Positions 47,412 to 56,128 of a stretch of 64,000 nt of DNA are shown here, piece by piece. How positions within the stretch are numbered: position 1 is the first letter of the stretch; each line of letters starts with the position of its first letter. The notes beneath the pieces were generated by a model. The model worked only from the letters and a program-made list of their open reading frames with translations. It was not told where the DNA came from and did not search any database. The translations under genes were made by a program, and so were the position numbers. The DNA is from Bradyrhizobium algeriense (GTDB lineage: Bacteria; Pseudomonadota; Alphaproteobacteria; Rhizobiales; Xanthobacteraceae): contig NZ_JAZHRV010000001.1 in assembly GCF_036924595.1 (NCBI RefSeq), forward strand, positions 3,658,001 through 3,722,000, written 5' to 3'.

Positions 47412-48212
47412 ATGCGCCGGATCATCGTTGCGTTCTTGATCGTTGCCGGCGCACTGGCCTGGCGTGGCGTCGGCCCGGCCATCGCGGCCGATCCGGATCC
47501 ACGCCTGATACTGGCGCCATCAGGCGTATTGCGGGCCGGACTCTATCCGGGCACGCCGACCTCGATCCTGCCGGATGCCGGATCGGGTGAGCCGCGCGGC
47601 GTCGGCTACGATCTCTGCAAGGAACTCGCGCGCCGGCTTGGCGTCCCCTATGAGCCGGTCGTGTTCGCCAAGAACGCCGAAGTGCTCGCCGCTGTCAAAA
47701 GCGGAGAGGTCGACGTCGCCTTCACCAATGCGACGCCGGCACGGGCGCGGGATATGGACTTTGGCCCGCCCTATCTCGAAATCGAGCTCGGCTACCTCGT
47801 CCCGCGCGGGTCCGCGCTGACGACGCCGGTGGAGGTAGACGCGCCGGGACTACGCGTTGGCGTGACCGCAGGCAGTTCTTCCGACGCCACCCTTTCGCGC
47901 GACTTCAAGCATGCCCAGATCGTTCGCGCCGCCACCTTCGACATCGCGATCGAGATGATGTCGGCCGGCGCGATCAATGCCTACGCGACCAACAAGGCCA
48001 CGCTGTTCGAAATGGCGGAGAAACTGCCGGGGTCGAAAGTGCTCGAAGGCCGCTGGGGGATCGAGCGGCACGCCATCGCCATTCCCAGGGGACGCGAGCA
48101 GGCAATGGCTTTCATCCGCCAGTTCACCAACGAGGTGAAGTCGGAAGGCGTGGTCGGAGCCGCGATCGCGCGCGCCGGGTTGCGCGGCGCCATGATTTCG
48201 GCCGCGGAGTAG
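47412..48212 (+). CDS. Family-3 extracellular solute-binding protein
   Basis: 266-aa exported binding protein: signal peptide (IIVAFLIVAGALAWRGV to AIAA), then the SBP_bac_3 layout with GVLRAGLYPGTP, GVGYDLCKELARRLGVPYEPV and VKSGEVDVAFTNATPARA. The family usually binds amino acids or small organic acids. GGGAG precedes the ATG at 47412. No ABC permease or ATPase adjoins it; the next gene is a Bug-type binder. It shares its promoter gap with the TetR/aromatic operon. Confidence 0.85.
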   Translation: MRRIIVAFLIVAGALAWRGVGPAIAADPDPRLILAPSGVLRAGLYPGTPTSILPDAGSGEPRGVGYDLCKELARRLGVPYEPVVFAKNAEVLAAVKSGEVDVAFTNATPARARDMDFGPPYLEIELGYLVPRGSALTTPVEVDAPGLRVGVTAGSSSDATLSRDFKHAQIVRAATFDIAIEMMSAGAINAYATNKATLFEMAEKLPGSKVLEGRWGIERHAIAIPRGREQAMAFIRQFTNEVKSEGVVGAAIARAGLRGAMISAAE

Positions 48213-48308
48213 CGATGCCACGCTGCAGCTTCACGAACTGGCGCGCACGAATGAGGTGCACGCATGAAACTCTCAAATGATACGCCCAGCCAAAAAGGAC
48301 CTTTTCTC

Positions 48309-49286
48309 ATGCCATCACGCAGAACAGTCATCCGCAGTGTCGTCGCCGCCGCCCTGCTTTCACTGGCCGGCACCAGTGTTTATGCGGAGCCGTTCCCGAC
48401 CAAGCCCGTGCGCATCCTGGTGCCCTACGCCGCCGGCGGCGCCGTCGACGTGCTGGCGCGCACGCTCGGGCAATCGCTGTCGAAGACCTGGGGACAGCAG
48501 CCGGTCATCGAAAATCGTCCGGGCGCCGGCGGGACTATCGCGTCGCAGGCGCTCACGCAATCGGCGCCGGACGGTTACACGCTGATCCTGGTGGCAAGCG
48601 GCCATCCGCTGAACCAGTTCTTCTATCCAAAACTGCCCTACGACACCTTCAAGGATTTTACCGCCATCAGCGAGATCGCCTATTCGCCGCTGGCGATCGT
48701 GGTGTCCAAAAACAGCCCGGTGAAGAATTTGCAGGAGTTGCTGGCGACCGCACGCGAAAAGCCGGAGTCATTATCGTACGGCATGTCCGGCAACGGCACC
48801 TCGGCCCATCTCGCCGGCGAGCTTCTCAACTACATGGCCAAGGTCAAGATCCAGGCGATCCCCTACAAGGGCGGCGCCCCTGCCCTCACCGCCGTGATAT
48901 CAGGCGAGATTCCGATGAGCGTCAATCCGCTGCCCGAGGTCGTCGGCCAACTCGAAGGCAATGCAGTGCGCGCGCTTGCGGTGACGACGGCGCAGCGCTC
49001 GAAGGCATTGCCTGACGTTCCCACGATCGCGGAGGCAGGCATCCCCGGCTATGACGCCTCGGTCTGGTGGGGTTTTCTCGGCCCCGCCGGCATGGCGCCT
49101 GACCTGGTCGCCAGGATCCACGCCGACCTTGCCGCCGCGCTGAAAGATCCGGTGGTTCTGACCGCGCTGGAAAAGATGGGCGCCACGCCGGTCGGCAACT
49201 CGCCAAAGGATTTCGACGCCTTCATGCGCGCCGAGGCCGCGAAATGGGAGCCGGTGCTGAAAGAGGCGAACATCAAGATGCAGTGA
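48309..49286 (+). CDS. Bug-family tripartite tricarboxylate transporter binding protein
   Basis: 325-aa TctC/Bug protein: signal peptide (RSVVAAALLSLAGTSVYA), then FPTKPVRILVPYAAGGAVD and NRPGAGGTIASQAL. ATG 48309 is chosen because it starts the signal peptide directly; an in-frame ATG at 48264 would add 15 polar residues. It is the second Bug protein within 4 kb and again lacks TctAB partners. Its carboxylate ligand is unknown, though the adjoining aromatic cluster is suggestive. Confidence 0.88.
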   Translation: MPSRRTVIRSVVAAALLSLAGTSVYAEPFPTKPVRILVPYAAGGAVDVLARTLGQSLSKTWGQQPVIENRPGAGGTIASQALTQSAPDGYTLILVASGHPLNQFFYPKLPYDTFKDFTAISEIAYSPLAIVVSKNSPVKNLQELLATAREKPESLSYGMSGNGTSAHLAGELLNYMAKVKIQAIPYKGGAPALTAVISGEIPMSVNPLPEVVGQLEGNAVRALAVTTAQRSKALPDVPTIAEAGIPGYDASVWWGFLGPAGMAPDLVARIHADLAAALKDPVVLTALEKMGATPVGNSPKDFDAFMRAEAAKWEPVLKEANIKMQ

Positions 49287-49303
49287 GGTCATCGAGCCGG
49301 CTT

Positions 49304-49320
49304 TGCGCGGTCACCGCGCA
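49304..49320. terminator. Possible bidirectional terminator hairpin between convergent genes
   Basis: TGCGCGGT (49304-49311) and ACCGCGCA (49313-49320) form a near-continuous palindrome at the junction of the Bug gene (plus) and the MFS gene (minus), overlapping the MFS stop. No T-run follows, so intrinsic termination is uncertain. Confidence 0.35.
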
Positions 49321-50600
49321 TTCGCCGGCGCATGCACGTGCCACAGATCGGCGCGCCAGTGCAGCATGACCGCCAGCATCAAGGCGAGGCCGGCCGCCGC
49401 ATAGAGTGTTCCAGTCGCCGCAAATCCGATCTCGTCGATCAGGCTGCCGGCGGCCAATAGGCCGATCGGCAGGCCATAGATCACCATCATGCGCACGCCC
49501 ATCACCCGGCCGCGGAAATTCTCGCTCGCCGTCCGCATTAGGATGACGGCGATCGAGATCATGGCGAGGCTTTGCGAAAAGCCGGCCACCACCAGGCACG
49601 CAATCGCGGTCGGCACGGTCTGCATCTGCACGAAGATCAGCAAGGTCGCGTACCAGACGACGGTGGCGCCGATCATCAGCCGCGCCACCCGGAGATCGCG
49701 GATCAAACTCAACACGATCGAACCGGCCAGCGAGCCGATTGCAAAACTCGCCGACAGATAGCCAAGCCCGGTCTGGTTGGTGCCGTAGATCGCCCTGGCG
49801 ATGTAGGGCAGCAGGCCGTTGGAGAGCGGATAGGCCGTCAGGTTGGCGAGGAACGCCACCCACAGCGCGGCCTGCATCCGCGGTGTGGTCCAGACATAGG
49901 CCACTCCCTCCTTGAGGTCGCGCAGCGGCGAACGCTGCAACGCCTCGCTGGCAGCCGCGCCCGCGAGTTGCGGCTTTGCCGGAGCCACGATGCACAGCGT
50001 CAGCGCGGTAGCAGTAATATAAAGGCAGACGATCGCCACATAGGCCGGGCCCATGCCGAGCGCGGCAAACAATCCGGCGCCGCTCAGCGCGCCGGCAATC
50101 CGCGCGGTATCCATCGTCGTGCGCGAGATGCTGATCGCCCCGATCAACTGGCCATGCGGCATGATGGTCGCCACCAAAGCGCCGCGCACACCGAGGTCCG
50201 ATGGGCGGACGATGCCCATCACGGCCGCGACCATGAAGACATAGAGCGGCGCGAGCTGGCCGGACAACACCAGCGTCGTCAGCACGGCCGCCAGCACCGC
50301 GTAGGTCGCGCGCATCATCGCCAGGAGATCGCGGTGACCGATCCGGTCGCCGACGACACCGAACATCGGCGCTACCAGTGTCCCTATATAGCCGAGCGAG
50401 GCGAACAGAGTGAGCAACAGCACCGAACCGGTCTCGACCAGCACGTACCAGCCGAGAATCAGCGTCTCCATCTCGAACGCCCACGAGGTGAGCAGATCGG
50501 CCGGCCACTGAAAACGATAATTCCTGATACGGAATGGTGCGAGCGCTGAAGGCCGCGCGGGCTCGCTCAAGATGCGTTGTCGCGGTTCATCGCGGTCCAC
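49311..50600 (-). CDS. MFS transporter (EntS-like MFS_3 group)
   Basis: 429-aa major-facilitator protein with about 12 transmembrane helices; cytoplasmic loop motif GVVGDRIGHRDLLAMMRAT between helices 2 and 3 and RVMGVRMMVIYGLPIG later. The N-terminal FRIRNYRFQWPADLLTSWAF is typical of the MFS_3 exporter group that includes EntS. It is probably an exporter; the substrate is not predictable. It is convergent with the Bug gene. Confidence 0.88.
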   Translation of the reverse strand: MDRDEPRQRILSEPARPSALAPFRIRNYRFQWPADLLTSWAFEMETLILGWYVLVETGSVLLLTLFASLGYIGTLVAPMFGVVGDRIGHRDLLAMMRATYAVLAAVLTTLVLSGQLAPLYVFMVAAVMGIVRPSDLGVRGALVATIMPHGQLIGAISISRTTMDTARIAGALSGAGLFAALGMGPAYVAIVCLYITATALTLCIVAPAKPQLAGAAASEALQRSPLRDLKEGVAYVWTTPRMQAALWVAFLANLTAYPLSNGLLPYIARAIYGTNQTGLGYLSASFAIGSLAGSIVLSLIRDLRVARLMIGATVVWYATLLIFVQMQTVPTAIACLVVAGFSQSLAMISIAVILMRTASENFRGRVMGVRMMVIYGLPIGLLAAGSLIDEIGFAATGTLYAAAGLALMLAVMLHWRADLWHVHAPANAR

Positions 50601-50666
50601 CCTGCTCTGTTTCTTGTTATGCAGAACTGGATAGCAAGCCGCGCCCGGCGTTTCAAGCCGCCGACT

Positions 50667-52598
50667 TCAAGCAGCCGACATGGCCCTGCCGCGGTGCGTG
50701 AGCAACAGCCGCCTCACGTCGATGGCCGGTATCGCGGGACTGAACAGATAGCCCTGCATTTCGTCGCAGCCGAGGATGTACAGCAGATTCCGCTGCTGCT
50801 CGGTTTCGACACCCTCCGCCGTCGTCGTCATGTCGCTGGCGGCCGCGATGTTCACCACCGCCTGGACGATGGAGGAGGACGCGCCGGGACCGGCGATATC
50901 CTTGATGAAAGAGCGATCGATCTTGATCTTGTCGAACGGGAAACGCTGCAGGTAGCTGAGCGAGGAATAGCCGGTGCCGAAATCGTCCAGCGCGATCCGA
51001 ACGCCCAGCTTGCGCAACTGATGCAGCATGTCGAGCGCCGCCTCGTCGTCGCGAATGAGCACGGCCTCCGTGATCTCGAGTTCCAGCCTGCTGGCGGGAA
51101 GGCCGCAAGCCGCGAGTGCCGCTGCCACGTTCAACGCCAGCGACTGGCTCCTGAACTGCACCGGCGAGACGTTGACCGCGACGCGAACATGATCCGGCCA
51201 GGTGGCCGCCTCGGCGCAGGCGGTATTGAGCACCCACAGGCCGAGCTGATTGATCAGGCCGCTGTCTTCCGCGATCGGGATGAATTCCGCCGGCGAGATC
51301 ATGCCGCGCTCGGGATGCCGCCACCGCAACAGCGCCTCGCAGGAACTGATCTTGCCGTCCTCGATGTTGACCACCGGCTGATAGTAGGTCTCCAGGCCGC
51401 CATTGTTGATCGCCTGACGCAGCTCGAGCTCCAGGCTGCGCCGCGCTTTGGCGCGCTGATCCATGCCGGTCTCGAAGAAGCGGTAGGTCCGCCGTCCGTC
51501 GCCCTTGGCGCCGTAGAGCGCGAGGTCCGCATTCTTCAACAACTGGTCGAGGTCCACCCCGTCGCCGGGGGCCACCGCTATGCCAATGCTGGCATCGGTC
51601 GTGATCAGATGTCCCAAACATTCCAGCGGCCGCCTGATCGCCGAATGGATTACATCAACGAGCTGAGTGGTTTCCGGCCGGTCCTTGATGGCGGTCTGAA
51701 TCACGGCGAACTCGTCGCCGCCGAGCCGGGCCGCCACATCGGTTTCCTTGAGGCATCCGCGCAGGCGCTCGGCGACGCCTTTGAGCAGTTCATCGCCGAT
51801 CGGATGGCCGAGCGCGTCGTTGACGCTCTTGAACTCGTCGATGTCGATATAGAGCACCGCCAGTTGCTCGCCGGGCCGCATCGCCTTGAGCGACTGTTCC
51901 AACCGTTCGCGGAACAGGATCCGGTTCGGCAGATCGGTCAATCCGTCGTAGTGCGCCAGATGCGCGATCTTCTCCTCTGCGCGCCGTCGCGAAGTGACGT
52001 CCTCGATGGTCGCGACCCATCCGCCGCCCTTCAGCGGCCGGTTGATGATCTCGATCGCCCGGCCACCCGGCGCTTCCGTCAACTGACGCGTCGCCTTGCC
52101 GAGCGACACTGTCTTGATGATTGCGTTGCAGAACTCGTCGACGTCGCCGTCGAATGATCCGGTTTCCTTCCGGTGGGCGATCAGCCGCTGCATGGTGCAG
52201 CCGGGCTTGGCCACGTCAGGCGACAGTCCGAACATGTCGAGATAGGGCTGGTTGCAAATGATGATCCGCGCGGATGCATCATAGAGAACAAGGCCTTGCG
52301 GGATGTTGTTCACGGCAATCGAGAGCTGGCGCCGCTCGGCCGCCAGCCGCCGGTCGGTCAACCGGTCACGCCGCAGCAGCAGTCCGGCGGCCACGGCCAG
52401 AACGGCGACGAGCGCCAGTAGCAGGCGTTCGCGAAGACTCCATCCCGAGGTCGCAATGCCGCCGACAACCGCCGCCGCGAGCAGCACGCAGCATGCCGCA
52501 AGCCGCGTGATCGTCGCGGCCCTTTCCGCAGGGCCGGCAGAATCGCTCAACATTTGCTGGCCGCTGTCGATGTCCACCCGAAATGGCTCCCCGCGCAT
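50667..52598 (-). CDS. Membrane-bound PAS-GGDEF-EAL cyclic-di-GMP protein
   Basis: 643-aa protein: two transmembrane helices (about 32-50 and 58-76), a PAS-like domain (about 92-205), a diguanylate cyclase domain with intact RLGGDEF (G293-F297), and an EAL domain with CEALLRW (E421-L423), EITEAVL, DDFGTGYSSL and AEGVE. The I-site arginine position reads KETD instead of RxxD, so product inhibition may be lost. Both enzymatic motifs look active. The start may be 52598 or 52553. No partner gene is adjacent. Confidence 0.9.
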   Translation of the reverse strand: MRGEPFRVDIDSGQQMLSDSAGPAERAATITRLAACCVLLAAAVVGGIATSGWSLRERLLLALVAVLAVAAGLLLRRDRLTDRRLAAERRQLSIAVNNIPQGLVLYDASARIIICNQPYLDMFGLSPDVAKPGCTMQRLIAHRKETGSFDGDVDEFCNAIIKTVSLGKATRQLTEAPGGRAIEIINRPLKGGGWVATIEDVTSRRRAEEKIAHLAHYDGLTDLPNRILFRERLEQSLKAMRPGEQLAVLYIDIDEFKSVNDALGHPIGDELLKGVAERLRGCLKETDVAARLGGDEFAVIQTAIKDRPETTQLVDVIHSAIRRPLECLGHLITTDASIGIAVAPGDGVDLDQLLKNADLALYGAKGDGRRTYRFFETGMDQRAKARRSLELELRQAINNGGLETYYQPVVNIEDGKISSCEALLRWRHPERGMISPAEFIPIAEDSGLINQLGLWVLNTACAEAATWPDHVRVAVNVSPVQFRSQSLALNVAAALAACGLPASRLELEITEAVLIRDDEAALDMLHQLRKLGVRIALDDFGTGYSSLSYLQRFPFDKIKIDRSFIKDIAGPGASSSIVQAVVNIAAASDMTTTAEGVETEQQRNLLYILGCDEMQGYLFSPAIPAIDVRRLLLTHRGRAMSAA

Positions 52599-53048
52599 CC
52601 CCCGCCAAGATGTCCCGGTTTGGCGACGGGTCCTGCGTCAGATGAAAAGTTAGCGTGCGATCGGACGCTGCTACGACGCCCCTGCGATACTGTTACGCAG
52701 CACAGATGGAAGGCGCGTTACAACTTGCGGTTAGCAATCGGTTACCTTGCACACGCGCTGGCTCCAATCCGCGATCCGGCATCGGAGGTTACCGAGACGT
52801 GACCGGCGGGCGGCTGCTCTCGTGCGGGGTAGTAAACGAATGATTAATCCGAAGCCTGCGTCGCGCGCGGCCGGAAATGCAAGAAAGCCCTTATTTTCCA
52901 GCGCAACTGATACCCGACGACGATGGCGGGACGGTGCCGCAAAAACGAATCCTGACCGAGATGCCGCAGATTTAGCCGACACGAAACCCCGCCTGTTTAA
53001 CCGTTTCGCTAGCCGGCGCTGCCCATAATGGGGGTCAGACCCCAATTC
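52599..53048. other. Gene-free stretch
   Basis: About 450 bases between the GGDEF/EAL gene and the HerA-like gene. Short frames (for instance 52747-53028) lack ribosome sites and recognisable content. Just before the HerA-like start, GGGGTCAGACCCC (53031-53043) forms a small palindrome. Confidence 0.5.
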
Positions 53049-54806
53049 ATGAGATCCAACACCGTGACATCCTTCGGACGTGTGATTTCCGTGCGTGGCT
53101 CCCTCGCCCGGGTCGGACTTCTGGCGTCGGGCCAGGTGCCCGTCTCCGAAGCGCGCGCCACCGTCGGCCGCTTCATCAGTATTCGCTGTGCGACGGCCAC
53201 CACCATCATTGCAATGATCACCGAGGTGTCGTGCGAGAACCAGCCGAGCTCCGATGAATACATGGCGACCGCGTCGGTCGACCTGCTCGGCGAGATTTCC
53301 GGCGGGGAGCGTCCCAAGTTTCAGCGCGGCGTGACCAACTATCCGACCATCGGCGATGCCGTCGACCTCGTCACCGCAGAGGACCTCCGCACCGTCTATG
53401 CGCCGAGCGGGGCGGATCAGATCAATGTCGGCACCCTGCAGCAGGACCGCTCCGTCATCGCCTATGTCGACGTCGAGGAGATGCTTTCCAAGCACTTCGC
53501 GGTGCTCGGCTCCACCGGCGTCGGCAAATCGACCAGCGTTTCGCTGCTGCTCAACGAGATTCTTAAAGCCCGGCCGAACCTGCGGGTATTCCTGCTCGAC
53601 GTCCACAACGAGTATGGCCGCTGCTTCGGTGACCGTGCGCTGGTGCTCAACCCGCGCAACCTGAAACTGCCGTTCTGGCTGTTCAATTTCGAAGAGATTG
53701 TGGACGTCCTGTTCGGCGGCCGCCCGGGCGTGCCCGAAGAGCTCGACGTCCTCGCCGAGGTCATCCCGATGGCGAAGGGTCTCTACACCCAGTACCAGAA
53801 CTCCGACCGGCTCGGGCTCAAGCGCTTGGACCCGAAGTCCGGCGGCTACACCGTCGATACGCCGGTGCCCTACCGGCTGACCGATCTGATCTCGCTGATC
53901 GATGAACGGATGGGCAAGCTGGAGAACCGCTCCTCGCGCATCATCTATCACAAGCTGATGTCGCGCATCGACACCGTGCGCAACGATCCGCGCTACACCT
54001 TCATGTTCGACAACGCCAATGTCGGCGGCGACACCATGGCGGAGGTGATCAGCCATCTGTTCCGCCTGCCCGCCAATGGCCGGCCGATGACCATCATGCA
54101 GCTCGCCGGCTTCCCTGCCGAAGTCGTCGATTCCGTCGTGTCGGTGCTGTGCCGCATGGCGTTCGATTTCGGTCTGTGGAGCGACGGCGTGTCGCCGCTG
54201 CTGTTCGTTTGCGAAGAGGCGCACCGCTACGCCTCGGCCGACCGCAACATCGGTTTCGGCCCGACCCGGAAAGCCGTTTCGCGCATCGCCAAGGAGGGCC
54301 GCAAATACGGCGTCTTTCTCGGCCTCGTCACCCAGCGTCCGGCAGAACTCGACGCCACCATCATCTCCCAGTGCAACACGCTGTTTGCGATGCGGCTTGC
54401 CAACGACCGCGACCAGGCGCTGTTGCGCTCGGCGGTCTCGGACGCCGCCGCGAACCTGTTGTCGTTCGTACCCTCGCTCGGCACCCGCGAAGTGCTGGCC
54501 TTCGGCGAAGGCGTGGCGCTGCCGACGCGCCTGCGCTTCAAGGAGGTTCCGGTCCATCAGTTGCCGCGCAGCGAAGCCACCATCGCGTCGGTGCCGTCGG
54601 TCTCCGCCGGCCATGACATGCATTTCGTCTCCGCCGTGCTGGACCGCTGGCGCGGCGCCACCTCGAACCGCGACGTGCCGAACGATCCCGGCATCAACGA
54701 CCGGCCCGCCGCCCGCGTCATGACGCCGGTGGAAGCGCCGATGCTGCAGCCCTCGATGGGGCTGGACCCCGACCGCTTCTCGCTGCTCAAGAAGCCGCTG
54801 CGCTGA
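53049..54806 (+). CDS. HerA-like hexameric ATPase (DUF87/FtsK-HerA family)
   Basis: 585-aa protein: N-terminal HAS-barrel-like domain (SFGRVISVRGSLARVGLL), Walker A VLGSTGVGKSTS (about 152-163), Walker B-like LLFVCEEAHRYA, and the sensor/arginine-finger region FLGLVTQRPAELDATIISQC. HerA proteins pump DNA and usually pair with the nuclease NurA, or with Sir2- or other effector proteins in phage defence; none is adjacent here. The ATG at 53049 is preferred to one at 53028. Function unclear: DNA repair, DNA translocation or defence. Confidence 0.87.
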   Translation: MRSNTVTSFGRVISVRGSLARVGLLASGQVPVSEARATVGRFISIRCATATTIIAMITEVSCENQPSSDEYMATASVDLLGEISGGERPKFQRGVTNYPTIGDAVDLVTAEDLRTVYAPSGADQINVGTLQQDRSVIAYVDVEEMLSKHFAVLGSTGVGKSTSVSLLLNEILKARPNLRVFLLDVHNEYGRCFGDRALVLNPRNLKLPFWLFNFEEIVDVLFGGRPGVPEELDVLAEVIPMAKGLYTQYQNSDRLGLKRLDPKSGGYTVDTPVPYRLTDLISLIDERMGKLENRSSRIIYHKLMSRIDTVRNDPRYTFMFDNANVGGDTMAEVISHLFRLPANGRPMTIMQLAGFPAEVVDSVVSVLCRMAFDFGLWSDGVSPLLFVCEEAHRYASADRNIGFGPTRKAVSRIAKEGRKYGVFLGLVTQRPAELDATIISQCNTLFAMRLANDRDQALLRSAVSDAAANLLSFVPSLGTREVLAFGEGVALPTRLRFKEVPVHQLPRSEATIASVPSVSAGHDMHFVSAVLDRWRGATSNRDVPNDPGINDRPAARVMTPVEAPMLQPSMGLDPDRFSLLKKPLR

Positions 54807-54811
54807 GGCCA

Positions 54812-54887
54812 GAGCATGATCCGGAAAAGTGGATACCGGTTTTCCCTCGCGACAAACGCGGAACGCGTTTGCGCGGAGATCATGCTC
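54812..54887. repeat. GAGCATGATC palindromic repeat with inserted hairpin
   Basis: Perfect ends GAGCATGATC (54812-54821) and GATCATGCTC (54878-54887); inner arms GGAAAA and TTTTCC; and an inserted hairpin GCGACAAACGCGGAACGCG followed by TTTGCGC at about 54849-54874. The element follows the HerA-like stop by 5 bases and may also act as its terminator. Confidence 0.85.
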
Positions 54888-55001
54888 AAATAGTAGAATC
54901 AGCGTTCGCGCGGATTCTTCGCGCGGGCCGGTATCCACCTCACCGCAAAAAGCTATATGGTTCCGGCAACGCCGCCTTGCGGCCTCAGTCGGAACCCTTT
55001 C

Positions 55002-55580
55002 ATGAGCAAGCCCGCCACCACACGATTTCAAGCTCCCGCCATCGACAAGCTGCCGGAGGACATTCGCACCCGGATCCTCGCGGTGCAGGAGAAATCCGGC
55101 TTCGTCCCGAACGTTTTCCTGACGCTGGCTTATCGTCCGGACGAATTTCGCGCCTTCTTTGCCTATCACGACGCGTTGATGGAAAAGGACAGCGGGCTTT
55201 CCAAGGCCGAGCGCGAGATGATCGTGGTGGCGACCTCCGCCGCCAACCAGTGCCATTACTGCGTGATCGCCCATGGCGCGATCCTGCGCATCCGGGCGAA
55301 GAATCCTATCATCGCCGACCAGATCGCCGTCAACTTCCGCAAGGCCGACATCACGCCACGGCAGCGCGCCATGCTCGACTTCGCCATGAAGGTGAGCCAG
55401 CAGGCCAACACGGTTTCGGAGAGGGATTTTGCGGAAGTTGCCGGCCACGGCTTTTCCGACGACGACATCTGGGATATCGCCGCGATCGCGGCCTTCTTTG
55501 CGCTGTCGAACAGGCTTGCCAACGTCACCGCAATGCGCCCGAATGACGAGTTCTACATGATGGGACGGCTGCCGAAATGA
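55002..55580 (+). CDS. Peroxidase-related CMD-family protein (CHYC alkylhydroperoxidase type)
   Basis: 192-aa AhpD-like protein with the redox motif NQCHYCVIAHGAI (CxxC plus His), unlike the cysteine-poor relative at 1874-2401. The family reduces peroxides or handles electrophiles. It starts at ATG 55002; in-frame codons from 54957 lack support. It lies downstream of the repeat at 54812-54887 and 48 bases before mgtC, on the same strand. Confidence 0.85.
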   Translation: MSKPATTRFQAPAIDKLPEDIRTRILAVQEKSGFVPNVFLTLAYRPDEFRAFFAYHDALMEKDSGLSKAEREMIVVATSAANQCHYCVIAHGAILRIRAKNPIIADQIAVNFRKADITPRQRAMLDFAMKVSQQANTVSERDFAEVAGHGFSDDDIWDIAAIAAFFALSNRLANVTAMRPNDEFYMMGRLPK

Positions 55581-55628
55581 CCTGAGAATTAGCCCAAGGA
55601 TTAGCCTGGGCCCCGGAGGTTTCCCGCG

Positions 55629-56120
55629 TTGCTGGACTGGAGCGAAATCATACTGCGTCTCGGCATCGCCACGTTCGCGGGCGGGCTGATCGGTCTCAAC
55701 CGCGATCTGCACGGCAAGCCGATCGGATTGAAGACGCTGGGGCTGGTCAGCCTTGCAACGGCCATGCTGCTGGTGATGGCCCATTCGGACGAGGCTAAAA
55801 TCGTCTCGGACGCCGGCAGCCGGGTGATACAGGGAATCCTGACCGGGATCGGCTTTCTCGGCGCCGGCGTCATTGTCCACGCAGGAGGTCAATTCGGGGT
55901 TCGCGGGCTCACCAGCGCCGCCTGCACCTGGTTGGCTGCCTGCATCGGAATTGTCTGCGGTCTCGGACAATGGCGGTTGGTATTCATCGCATTGGTCATC
56001 ACCTTCGCGGTCCTGACCGTTGGCGGCCGAATGGAACGCTGGCTGCACAAGAGGCTTGGCGGCGAGGACGAGGCCGAACAGGAACCGCCTCCGGCCTCTT
56101 CGCCGGACAAATCGAAATAG
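55629..56120 (+). CDS. MgtC/SapB-family membrane protein
   Basis: 163-aa protein with about four transmembrane helices and the MgtC core: GGLIGLNRDLHGKPIGLKT and GILTGIGFLGAGVIVH, then VRGLTSAACTWLAA. It lacks the C-terminal ACT-like domain of virulence-type MgtC; the tail is polar. The start is TTG at 55629, with GGAGG nine bases upstream. Proposed roles in the family are magnesium-limitation or acid adaptation and control of the ATP synthase. Confidence 0.88.
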   Translation: MLDWSEIILRLGIATFAGGLIGLNRDLHGKPIGLKTLGLVSLATAMLLVMAHSDEAKIVSDAGSRVIQGILTGIGFLGAGVIVHAGGQFGVRGLTSAACTWLAACIGIVCGLGQWRLVFIALVITFAVLTVGGRMERWLHKRLGGEDEAEQEPPPASSPDKSK

Positions 56121-56128
56121 CTGCCGGT

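Noticed and set aside
52747..53028. 93-codon plus-strand frame before the HerA-like gene
   Set aside because: No ribosome site, Arg-rich composition, and no recognisable fold; treated as intergenic.
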